DNA from: Desmodesmus armatus
Lineage: Eukaryota; Chlorophyta; Chlorophyceae; Sphaeropleales; Scenedesmaceae
Assembly: GCA_007449985.2 (NCBI GenBank)
Contig: VIIQ02000275.1
Coordinates: 1-64,000 of the forward strand
Direction of reading: 5' to 3'
Length of the DNA: 64,000 nt
The notes under the pieces are model-generated. The model did no database searches and was not told where the DNA came from. It worked only from the letters and a program-made list of their open reading frames with translations. How positions within the stretch are numbered: position 1 is the first letter of the stretch; every line of letters starts with the position of its first letter. Made by a program: the position numbers and the translations under genes. Below are positions 21,901 to 33,062 of the stretch, in pieces.

Positions 21901-24900
21901 AGCAGTTGACGCCTTGCCAGCATGCATGTAACCTTACACTGGATTTGTTGTGAGTGTCTCAAGACAGACACTATGCTCTACAGAGGAGGTGCCCTTCATT
22001 TGCTTAGGCTGTTATCGGGGCCTCATATATCATATATGAATGCGGCATTGCTGCAGCATGTCAGGTCGCATTGCTGCAGCATGTCAGGTCTGAGCGGGGC
22101 TGGCTGCCCCCAGCTGGGGGCTGCAGCTGCCTGGCTTGTTGCAGTACTGGGTTGTCTGCAGCGCACACCTGCCAGGGGCATGCGGCTTGCCGTGCTGCTT
22201 TTGAGTGCCTGGTTACTTGACAGACATCCAGCTGCTTGAGTTCAAAACACGAATTGCTACTGTGTCAAGGTCTGGGGGTGGCTGTGGCATTGACTGCTGG
22301 TGTGCTTGCTGGTGTCGACTTTGCTGCAGCTGGTGGTCTGGCAACACCTTCTCCCACAACAGATTCATCCCTGCTACGAGCCCAGAATCATTCCGAGATA
22401 TCAACCTTACGGATGCATCTCAGTACGTCAACGCCCTGAGCTTCGTCCTGACAGCCTCGCTGGCTACGCGGGCAGAGTGGGCCGACAGCTCTTCAAAAGA
22501 CAGCTGTCCACGAGCCGTGAGGGAGGGTGCTGCCGAGGCGACTCCTAAGACGTACAACATCAAGCCCGCTGTGATGGCGGGAACGTTTGGGTCACACTTT
22601 CTCGCCGACACGTACTCCAACAGCACGGGCTTCCCTCACGTCGTGTCGATGCACTCCGCGACTCTGATTGCGGCAGTGAAGATGCGCAACAACTTTGCCA
22701 ACTCTAGCGTGTTGCGCATCATCGACGCCACCGCCAGTGTCTTCGACACGACGGTGTCTAACAACCAAGTGATAGGTGGCAGCGTGCTGCAAGGCGACTC
22801 ATTGAAGGGGCGCTTTGAACAGGTGGGTCAAGGTTCAAAGACCTACATGCCACGTTGGCTTGCTGTTGTGTAGACAGTCCCTGGCCTGAGGTTGCTTTTT
22901 GCACTACTGCTGCTGCTTGTGACAGGCCAGTAAAAGCTCCTCTGAAAGCTAAACTGATGGTGGTGGTTCCTTCCTTGCAGGTGGCTATCAGCAACAACCG
23001 TGCAGCGACGGCAGGTGCCGCCAGCAGCAACAGCACGTCTGGGACTCTCGCCGTCGCAGCACCCGGCGCAAACAGCCTTGGCGCACAAGGTGCAACCTGG
23101 GCGATCATGAGCTTGATGAGACTGGATCTGGGCGTGCTGAAGCAAGTCACCGTCAGCAACAACTCAGCGCCGTTCTGGACCCTTGCCATGGAGTCTGTTC
23201 AGTGGAACTTCTTGGAAAGCGTGGACAACCTAGTCATCAACAACAACACTGCGGGAGGCATCCGGCTGAAGACGCTGCAGCCCTACTTTGACCGCCAGGG
23301 GTGGATCATGAGGAACTCCAGCATAACCAACAACCATGCAGCCAGCGAGGTGGGTATGAAACGGTCTTACAGTGGGGCCTGATGAGGGTTTGTGACTGTG
23401 CTAGGTCAATTCAGCTAGCACAATACTTGGCGCTGTTGAAAGTTTGCCTGCCACCCCTGGATGTGACATCCTCCATGCACATGAGCCATCAGCAGGCTGT
23501 CTGGTCTTGGTGACTCGACCAACTGTCTGAGGTTTCAGTTCAATCCAGCCAGGCTGCAGGGGTTCCCTGTAAGTTGTGTCAATAACTGAACGGTTGGCCA
23601 GGTTGGCCGTAACTAGGTGATACGGACTGAAGCACTCAGGTGTCGTGTGCTGATGACCCTTGTGCCGCACAAAATAGCATGCCCTAATGCTGCCGCCCTG
23701 CTGTGTTGTGTTGTGTGTGCTGCATCCCTGCTGCTGGCCGCGCATGTCCACACAGGCGGGAGCCCTGCGGCTTGAGGGCTTTTCAACAAGAGTTGGAAAA
23801 ATCATGCCCATTACCCTGGAGAACTGTGTGCTGGCGAACAACCGACCCGCACCAGGTGCACCAGTAAGTGTCCGGCAGCCAGTTGCTCCTCTCCACTTTT
23901 CTTAAGTCCCCAGCCTGCCACTCTGGCATTCTGCCCACTCCCCCCCACTCTGCCCACTCCAGGACACTCTCGTTGAATTTTCCCAAGTCCCCAGCCTGCC
24001 ACTCTGGCATTCTGCCCACTCCCTCCCACTCTGCCCACTCCTAGACACTCCAGCTGAATTTTCCCAAGTCCCCAGCCTGCCACTCTGGCATTCTGCCCAC
24101 TCCCTCCCACTCTGCCCACTCCAGGACACTCTCGTTGAATTTTCCCAAGTCCCCAGCCTGCCACTCTGGCATTCTGCCCACTCCCTCCCACTCTGCCCAC
24201 TCCAGGACACTCCAGCTGAAATTTCCCAAGTCCCCAGCCTGCCACTCTGGCATTCTGCCCACTCCCTCCCACTCTGCCCACTCCAGGACACTCTCGTTGA
24301 ATTTTCCTAAGTCCCCAGCCTGCCACTCTGGCATTCTGCCCACTCCCTCCCACTCTGCCCACTCCAGGACACTCTCGCTGAATTTTCCCAAGTCCCCAGC
24401 CTGTCACTCTGGCATTCTGCCCACTCCCTCCCACTCTGCCCACTCCAGGACACTCTCGCTGAATTTTCCCAAGTCCCCAGCCTGCCACTCTGGCATTCTG
24501 CCCACTCCCTCCCACTCTGCCCACTCCAAGGCACTTTAGCTACAAACTGTCTCTGCTGTCCGGCATGTCCTGCTGTCAATAAATCTAAACCCTAGTACCT
24601 GCACCCCCCCTGCCCCCCCCAAGAAACCGTAAACTGTCCGTAGGGGCTCCGCCGATCCAGAAACCCTAATCCAGACACCAAAACCCTAAGCTCTACCCAA
24701 AACCCTAATACCCCAGCCCTGCATCCTTTGATGGGGCTGGCGTGGACGGCTGTGGACCGTGGAGCCCTATGGGCTCCACAGTACCCCACAGCCGTCCACT
24801 TCAGCCCCATCAAAGAAACCAGCGGGCTGGGGTATCAGGGTTTTGTGTAGGGCTTATGGTTATGGTGGCAGGAGTAGGGTTTCTGGCTTGGCTCCGCTTG

Positions 24901-27900
24901 CTGGTTTGTCCGCAACAACACTCGGCTCGCACTGAAGGATGAGCTACTGGGCGGCTGGTGACCTGCTAGAATGGTCCAGAGTGGGGGGAGTGGCCCAGAG
25001 TGGGCAGAATGCCAGAGTGCAAGGGGGTAGGGGGGTGTCTGGTGGACTTAGCAAAATTTCACCTTGATGTGGGCTGAACGGCTCAGAATTCTGGCCAATT
25101 CTGGGCCAAATTCTGGCCCTGTACTCCGTGCACATTCTGGGTACTATTCTGGAGTACTCTAAGGGGGGGTTGTCCTCTTCTAGGGCCGTTCACTGCACCC
25201 TTGGGCTGAGGTCTTGCTCAGCTTGAACATCTTTCTGTCTGACTGCATTTTGTCCGAGGGCCGTTCGGATCAAATCATCAGATGATGGAACATAGCAGAA
25301 GCAGATATGCTTATGCTATGTTCCCTTTTTGGAATGCTGTGTACCCTTGTCAACACTACTGCCTTTGCTGCCTTGCTGCACGGCTCTGACTGCAGCCCAC
25401 TTTGAAAGGTGGTGGCATAGCCATTGAGGCCCCTGAGGAAGACAGGGCTGACGGTAGCAGTGACCGAGGGTTTCTTGAGCAGATCAACATCACCATCGTC
25501 AACACCCTGATTGAGGGGAATGTGGCGCAGGAAGGCGGGGGTGTGTGGTCGGCATGGCCTATGGTGATCAAGCACTCAACCATCAGGAAGAACATGGCCG
25601 AACGTGCGGTGAGCAGTTGGTTTCTGCAATCTGTGCATTCCATGGTGTAATTTGTGCCGGGGAGAGCGGCTGTTCTTTGAAGCAAGATATGTGTCGGCAA
25701 CCTTGGGTATCGCGTGAGCAGTGAGCGTCGGATGTGGCAGCCTGGAGGGCAGGCGGCTTCATCCGGTGGCTGTGCGCTGCCGTGCTGTGCTGTGCTGTGA
25801 TGTGCTGCGCTGTGCCACTCTGTGCTGTGCCACTCTGTGCTGTGCCATACTGATTCTGAGTTGTACTAAAGTAAGTGTTTCCATGCTGTGCCATTCTGTG
25901 CTGTCCTGCAGGGTGGTGGCCTGTTCCTGCGCGGCTTGCAGCAGGACAAGGTTGGCCGTGGCAACGTCATCATCAACACTAGCAGCATCACAAACAACAC
26001 GGCAGGCTTTGGGGGTGCAGTTGCCTGCGACAGCTGCCGAGCAGTGTTCCTGGACACAAACATGTCCGGCAACTCAGCCGCACTCCAGCCCCTAGCGACT
26101 TTGCCAGGAAGCGAAGGCAGCACCTGCATTTCAGGTGGACACAGCAGTAGCGGCGCCAGGGACGGGCATGCGTTGCTGCAGGAGGCCCTGCGCAGCAGCA
26201 GTCCAGCACAGCTGGTGATCAGATGGGCATTGTGCTGGGGGCTGGGGGCGCTGTTGCAGCGGTTTTGAAGGGCAGGAGTTTCATGAGGGTGTGCGGGGTG
26301 CAGGGACTCTGCCAGGCAGGGATGCTGCCATGGTAGACAACACAGCAGCAACAACGGGGGGCCTGGTGTACATGGACCAGCAGGCAAGCTGCGGCAGCGA
26401 CAGCGGGGGTAGCTGCAGCAGGTCTGACGATTCGGCGTGTCACTCCGTCCGGCAGTTTACACAGGTGGGCAAGTTTGCAAGGTGGGATGGGGGATGCATG
26501 ATCTATGAGGGCGTGCTGGCTCATGGTGCATACAGTTTTGGATGATGTTTGCACACTTTGTGTGTGAAGGCAGAATATGCAGCTTGTGTCAGTCCTTTGA
26601 AGTGGTGATTAGGATGTGCCACAGTGGGTAACGCTCAGTGGGTAAGGCCATGGGGCAGTGGTTGGGGCAACTGTGGTGCTGCTGTAGCAGAACCCACTGT
26701 AACTTCCAGGGCATTTGTGGAAGGCTCCAGCAGTAAGGCCCACATGTTGGAATGTGGCAAGCAGACATCCTGGCACCCTCATGTGTACTTCCCTGCTTCC
26801 GCCTCCCTCTGTTAACCACCAAGCAACCAACTTCCTGTGCTGTGATCTGCAGGTCGGTCTGTGTGGAGTGCAGCTGCATGCCGTGGACTGGTCTGGGACC
26901 CGGTCAAACCTCAGCCGGGGCGACGTGCTGGGCTGGGCTGCAGGAAGCGACAGGCAAGCCTTCAGCATGCACTGCGGCCGTGCTGGCAGCAGTAACCGCA
27001 TCGGTAGCGACAGCAGGAACACCACTGGCAGCTGCGGGTGTAGGGAGGGCTTTGCAGCTGCTCACATCCGTGCTGGGGTGACGCAAGCTAGCACCGCAGA
27101 GTGGCAGCTGCCGAGTCATATGTCGGTTTTGAACACGAGCTGCCTAGCTGCAAAGGTGCAGGGCGGCCACGGCAACGACAGCAGCGTACTGCAGGAGTGT
27201 CTCTTAGTACCCAGTGGCAGCAGCAGCGGCAGCAGTGGTGCTGCCTTCACCCTCCCGAGGGCGTTTTCAGGGGACGCAGTGAACATCACTGTCAGCTTGG
27301 CCCGTGGCAGCGCTGCGCTTGCAGATGCCGCGAACTTCACAACGGCCGCTAATGCGACACCATGTGCAGACGCATCGACTTCACCAAGCCCCGGCAGCGG
27401 CACAGGCAACAGCGGCCTTGCCGTGGTGCGCCTGCAGCAGGATTCTGACGGAAAGCTGTTTGTCATCGGGCCGTCAACAGCAGCCGTGAACCACAGCAGC
27501 GGCATTGCGCAGTTCTGCAACATGGCTTTGCAGCCGATCGATCCACCGCTGAGAAACAGACAGTTCAGTTTCAGCCTGCAACCAGATACTGGCAGCGGGT
27601 TGCTGGCGCAAGTTGAGCCGGTGACAGTTACTGTGCAGCTGCTGCGCTGCACTCTGGGGCAACACATGACGGTAAGCCCAAGTGAACTGTGCACGAGGTT
27701 GGTTGGTGCACGAGGTTGTCATTCCCTCGTGAGCTCCTTGCCTTTCGCTGAGCAAGTTGTCACCGTAGTAGCTGACAGCTGTTGGGTTTTGCACTGGTCA
27801 TGTTTTGTATCCTTGACTCAGCACTAGTCCGCAGTGTGTCACCCAAAGGGTGTGCTGTCATCTGGCACCAGAAGCCTGCCGCAGGCTTAGCACTAGCCAT

Positions 27901-30900
27901 GCTCTGCTTTGCCCTACCTATTTGCCCTACCTATAGATTTGCTTTGCCCAACCTGTTGTTAGTCCTGAATGCCACCGTCTTGGCTTCACGCACTCTGTCA
28001 CACATTTGCTACTGTCAAAGGTGCAGCACAGCCGGCACAGTGTGCTGCCCTCTGACATCTCTCTAACACCCTTCAACCTCATAGCACTGTCAATCCAGGC
28101 ATGGACAGTGGATATCAGCTCACGCCTGCATTCTGCATTGTTACCTCGCGTTCCGCCGCCCGCCTGCAGGTGAACCGCTGTGTGCGGTGTGCCGAGTCAG
28201 GCACCTTCAGTCTGCACCCCGACCGCCCTTGCCAGCCATGTGTGCCTGGCGGCCTGTGTTCCAAGGGGCTGCTACAGCCGCGGGAGCATTACTGGAGCGC
28301 CAACCCTTTCGTCCCGCAGATCATTCCCTGCCCACTGAAGGGCGCATGCGCTGACAGGAACCTTACCAGTGAGGAGGTTGCAGCGATAGTGCCGTGGCTG
28401 GGGCTGCTGCAGCAGGAGCAACAGCAAGTAGCGCACCAGCTGCAGCACCAGCACCAGCAGCCGCTGCAGCAGCAGGTGCAGCTACCGGGTAACAGGAGCA
28501 CCGCAAGTACCGGAGGCCGCCGGGCGCTGCTGCAGGCCAACACAGCAGCAGGCAGTACATCCAACACGGGTGGCAGCGCAACTGGCGCAAAGCAGGAGCA
28601 GGAGCAGCAGCCGCGCGCAGAAGCGTTGCAGCAGTACAACAGGCATCTGGCAGACCTTATCACGTATGACCCAGAGGAGGGCCCTTTCAAGCTGTACAAT
28701 GTCACGTACAGCGATTTGGTGCACAGCTGGCAGGGCTTGCAATGCAACAAAGGGTGAGTGCCGGTCGTGTCTCTTTCTTTTGAACAAGGGTGTCACCTGC
28801 CCCATACTGGTTTTTGATGGCGACTGGGCCCATGCGGCTCTGCTGGCTAGGGCAGCCACTGTTACCCTTCATCACACTGCAGCCTTCCTATGTACCACAT
28901 ACATGCAACATCCTGCTGTGCATCTCTGGGTAAGTTCTGAAAAATAGCAACAGCAAGTTGCTGCACATCAATCCGATTGATGTGAAGGAGGCTCCTTCAC
29001 ACTACTATGCTGGCAGCAGCCTATGCCCCAGAACGGCATGTGTTTCACTTCAATGTTCCTGCCCTGTGCTGCCGTATTGCCTGCATGCAGGTACAAAGGC
29101 CTGCTGTGTGCAAGCTGTGACCCAGCCTACATCGACCCAGCAGCATCAGCCAGCAGCAGCAGCAGCAAGCCGCGGCGCTTCGCCTTCCACCGCAACCAGT
29201 GCGTCGATTGCGCCCGCTCTTGGGGATCCACCTGGTTCCTACTGTTCGCGCTGTTCCTGCTGTTCCTGTCATACATTGGCCTCGGCATCTTTGCCCAGAT
29301 CAACTCGATCGATGACAGGGCTCTGCTAAACGACAGATCAAACAGCAGTGGGGCCAGTGGGATCAGCGGGGCCAGCAGCAGTGCCCAAGAGCAGCAGCTG
29401 CCCTGTTGGCAGGACTGTTGGAGACTCAACAGCCGTCACAGTGCCGACACGGCAGCAGCGGCAACTCAGCCTGGTGCTGCTGGTAAGACTGCTGCTGCTG
29501 GCAGCGCTGGCTTCGGCCTGAAGGGCCCTGGCCAGGTCATTGAGGAGTCATTGGATGAGGAGTGTTTCAGTGACGCAGCTGCAGCCGCAGGCGCTGGCAG
29601 CAGCAGCAGCAGCAGTGTTGGCCCAGTGTCCCCCTTTGTGGCCGTGCAAGCTGCGCAAAACGGGGTTGCTTCTGCCGCTACACCCAGTGGCCACGTGTTG
29701 CCAGCACATGCTGGTTTGGGTGCAGGGAATGCAGGGACAGCAGCCCAGCAGCAGCAGCCGGGCGCTGGGGTGGCTGGCAGCGCTGCTGCAGCAGCAGGTG
29801 GTGCCGGCGGCGGGACAGCAAGAGGGTCCAAAAGTAAGACTGGCAGTAAGGCTGACGCTGACACCCCCGTGCGTACCCTGGTGGCCATGTGGAAGGTGCT
29901 GACATCATATGTGCAGGTGAGGGTGTGCACGAATTTCTGTGGGGTTTCCCCGGGGGAGGGGGGGGGCTCCCACCGGCTGGCCACACAGCGCAATCAGGCG
30001 CACCCAACTGCCGGGGCCAGAGGCAAAGCGCACGATTGGGTTGGCTGGGGGTGCTGTGTTAGTTGGTTGGATGGACTAACAACAGCTGCCAGCTGATGCG
30101 TGTTTATCAGGGTTCTTGTCAAGGACACAAGGCTGACACTAGGCGCACATGGACTAGTGAGGGTGTCACTCCTCACGGTGAGGACAACTGCCTGCTACTG
30201 AAAGCAGTGCTTATGCTATACGTGCACGAACTCCAAAGCAACCTGCTAACATGCACAGCTGTAGCTCAAACACAATACTATTTCTTGGCAGGTAGTTGCT
30301 GACACATGTGTGACACACAGAAGTTGATACTGGCTATCATGCGTCAACACGTTACAACACACACTCTGGACATTGGCTGACTACCAACCTCGTTGGCTGC
30401 CCTTGTCTGCTGGTAATCAGGCCTGCTGTGCACTTTGTACCAGTGATGTACTACATAACAGCACACACTTCAACATCGTGCTTGCGCAGGTGCTTGCCAT
30501 GGTGCGCTTCCTTCCCTCCCTGTGGGACACAGCTTGGCCCCTGGCCTATGCAGACCTGAGCGGTTTTGCACAGTTTGCAGCTTTTGACTGCATCCTGCCC
30601 GGGCCTATCGACAAGCTGCCGTACACACGCATCCTCCTGACTGCTTTTGGAGTGCCGGCCCTGCTGTTTTCGGCGTTTCTGCTGGCGTGGATTGTGCGCT
30701 GGGGCCTCGGGCGCCTTGGGGCAGTGCTGCAGCAGCGGGCTGACAGCCAAGCTGCAGGACAGCTGCAGCAGGCGACAACCTGTGCAAGCTTGCCACAGGC
30801 AGCTGGCAGCACCGCAAGCCAGGCTACAGCTACAGCTTCGGTTCCTGCGGGGGGCATTAGTAACGGAACTGCCACGGGCCTGAAGACAGTGCCGGAGTGT

Positions 30901-32115
30901 CCATCAGTGCGCAACCACAGTGGCACGTCGTTGGACTCCCGGAGCGACGCCTCAGCGCACAGCAGCACAGCGTCCAAGAGCAGAACAGGTGGAGAATGGC
31001 TGCGTTCTGCTGCTTCGTCCGTGGTGCAAGCCGTGCCGTCTGCAGCGATAACGCGCCTGCAGCGTTTTGGCTCGCGTCAACCTCCGGTGGCACTGTCGAC
31101 GTACCTTTCCGTGCGGCTGATCATCACTGCCGTGGTGCTCGGATACAGCTGCTACTCTCTGTTCACTTCGAGCATGCTGCAGACGCTTGCCTGCCATCCC
31201 GTCCGTGAGGTGGCCGACGCCTCGTCGGCGACCGAGTATGGCTTCCGCCAGCTGATCAGGGAGTTCGGCAGTCTGCATCACGACTGGCTGCAAAAGCGGT
31301 ACTCAGACCTGGGAAAGTCTTCGACGGGTGCTTCCAGGGACTTGACAAGGGACCACCCTGCATTATGTCGGGAGGGACCGGACAGCAGCTCAGACATCTG
31401 CCAGGTGAGGCCTGGGAGCGTCCATTTTGTGGGAGCATACATCCTCAGTGCTGCTGCTGTTGCTGGTGGTGGCTCTGCTGCTGCTGCAACATGCAGGCTC
31501 AGGAGGGTAAATGGCGGCTTATGCAGAGCAGATGAGACTCGCTAATTTGCCCGGTGACCAACCAGCAGCTCGGTGCGTGCCAGTCATGACTAGACATGAG
31601 TGGTGGCAGCAGACAGGGAGCGCCCAGTACTGCTGATAGCGTTCAGCATGTCATCACATGGCAGGCATGGTGCCAGGCCAGAGTGTCTGCTGTGCAGTTG
31701 CTGCATACCAAAATTCAACTTACCAGCTTGGGTTCTGTTCTGCTGCTGCAGGTGACCGGCAGCTTTTGGAAGCAGGACTACTCTGTGCAGGTAACAGCAC
31801 CCAGCGACTGCAGTGGCAGTGGTCTTCGAAAACACGTCTCGGCAGCTGCAAACTTTAGGGAAACATTTTCATGTCCTGCCCTGTCCCAAATGGTGTGAAG
31901 TTAGCGTGCCGCCCTGCATGATGAAGAGTACCGCCCAGCGGTGAGGTATCTCCCCCCCCCCCCCCCCCCCCCCCCCGATAATGTCGAACTGCACGGAACC
32001 TCGAGGGCAGCCATGTCCAGCCAGCACTTGTTTAGGGTTTGGGTTGAAGGCTTAGTTGAGGGTTTAGGCACTGCACTCTGCAGCTCGCTATGCTGCTGTC
32101 TGTGATCTGCTGTTG

Positions 32116-32149
<34 letters not shown>

Positions 32150-33062
32150 GCCCTGCAGTGCTTCAAGGGAGACCACCGGGTCATGGGTGCCTTTGGTGCC
32201 ATATTCCTGCTTGTTGCCGGCATCATATTGCCCGTCATATGTGGGGTGCTGCTGTGGCGGAAGAAAGACCACCTGAAGGACCCACTCTTCATGGCCAAGG
32301 TATGCAATCACTGTGGCTGAGTCACAGTGGCAGTGCAGTCATGGTGACAGTTGCAACTGTCACTGTTACATTGTTCGGACGTGCTTTGTTGGTTTGCCGT
32401 AATGGTGAACTCATGACTTTGCCAACACGGTGGGGATGCTGCACTCTGGTGTTGCCGTGTTGCCGCGCGTTGCTTGCTGCCTTGCACCAATCCCTGACAG
32501 GCTACGCCTTGCTTGTGCTGTACTTGCTGTTACTATGTAATGTACTGCTGTACTGCTGTATTGTACTGTACTGCTGCAGTACTCCTTCCTGTACCACGAG
32601 TACCGTCAGGAGGTGTGCTGGATGGAGTTTGCCATTATGGCTCGCAAGCTGGCCTTCCTAGGCGTCTTTGTCGCGCTCAACGCGCCCCTGTCGTCTCCGG
32701 AGAGCGTCACCCTGCTGCAGCTTTACGTCGCGGCGGTTCTGGCCGTCGGGGCGCTCCTGCTCAACGTATTCATGCAGCCGTTCAAGAACCAGTGGCTCAA
32801 CCACTTGGAGTGTGCTGGGCTCACAGCGATCACCCTGACATTTCTGCTGCTTGGTGCTTCAGTGACTGTCAGTGCGAGCCCGGGGGGTAGGATTGCACTG
32901 TTGGTGTTGACTGGGGCGGGCAACTTTGGCCTGGTGTGTTACTTTCTGTGGCACATGGGTGTGATCGTGTGGCAGCATTGCCGCCCTGTTGTGGTGCGCT
33001 TGTTCCAGAACTGGACACGTCCGAGGGGCCGGGGGCGCAGGAGGGGCAGAGGGCGTAGGTAG
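18967..33062 (+). CDS. Beta-helix (Pmp-like) / TRP-like membrane protein
   Basis: Eighteen exons: 18967-19214, 19557-20253, 20536-20864, 21082-21346, 21656-21882, 22330-22822, 22981-23349, 23756-23863, 25396-25608, 25912-26214, 26288-26464, 26853-27671, 28170-28753, 29091-29916, 30490-31404, 31752-31790, 32159-32299, 32580-33062. They give about 2411 residues. All phases agree, but the exon 10/11 junction is uncertain (atypical acceptor). A signal peptide (residues 1-28) is followed to about 1140 by repeats of the N-x-A-x-x-GG type (NNTAGFGGAV, GNVAQEGGGV) and many NN/SN steps, as in parallel beta-helix and chlamydial Pmp-like repeats. Then comes a Cys module (CVRCAESGTFS, CQPCVPGGLC, GLLCASCDPAY) like those before membrane domains in receptor-type proteins. 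About seven hydrophobic segments follow (near 1656, 1932, 2092, 2215 and three after 2290). The last exon, YSFLYHEYRQEVCWMEF, recalls algal/fungal TRP-like domains. Probably a plasma-membrane protein with a large ectodomain, perhaps a mechanosensor or adhesion molecule (inference). Confidence 0.8.
23904..24540. repeat. 81-bp minisatellite, about 8 units, intronic
   Basis: Tandem units of 81 bp begin with AAGTCCCCAGCCTGCCACTC and contain CTGCCCACTCC twice. Eight near-identical units follow each other inside the intron 23864-25395 of the beta-helix/TRP gene. The unit length divides by three and lacks stops in several frames, which creates long but meaningless open frames on both strands. Unit identity is high, so the array is probably young or homogenised. 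Confidence 0.92.
24600..24855. repeat. Hairpin (MITE-like) segment with telomere-like motifs
   Basis: Long imperfect inverted repeat: arms TTTGATGGGGCTGG...GTGGACGGCTGTGG (24728-24757) and CCACAGCCGTCCACTTC...GCCCCATCAAAG (24786-24816), with an inner stem around GGAGCCC/GGGCTCC. The similarity extends outward through ATACCCCAGCCC / GGGCTGGGGTAT and AAACCCTAA / GGGTTTTG. AAACCCTAA occurs several times on the left side, resembling plant-type telomere repeats. It lies inside an intron. A small hairpin transposon is a possible origin. Confidence 0.65.
24985..25020. repeat. Inverted fragment of the 81-bp minisatellite
   Basis: AGAGTGGGCAGAATGCCAGA is the reverse complement of the core of the 81-bp units 450 bp upstream. 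A single inverted fragment lies beyond the hairpin segment, so the hairpin sits between direct and inverted copies of the same sequence. Confidence 0.7.
31952..31976 (+). repeat. Poly-C tract (about 25) in an intron
   Basis: An uninterrupted run of about 25 C lies in the intron between exons 16 and 17 of the beta-helix/TRP gene. It is followed by telomere-like TTTAGGGTTTGGG (about 32033). The length may be unreliable in an assembly. Confidence 0.8.

Noticed and set aside
23811..24539. Long open frames of 134-237 codons on both strands in the 24-kb region
   Set aside because: They are produced by the 81-bp minisatellite, whose length is a multiple of three and which has no stops in several frames; they lie inside an intron.
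23904..24540. CRISPR array
   Set aside because: Units are tandem without unique spacers, and the genome is eukaryotic.
18967..27671. Recent bacterial transfer of a chlamydial Pmp gene
   Set aside because: The region has many introns and algal codon use, and Pmp-like beta-helix repeats are widespread in algal surface proteins; no sign of recent transfer.
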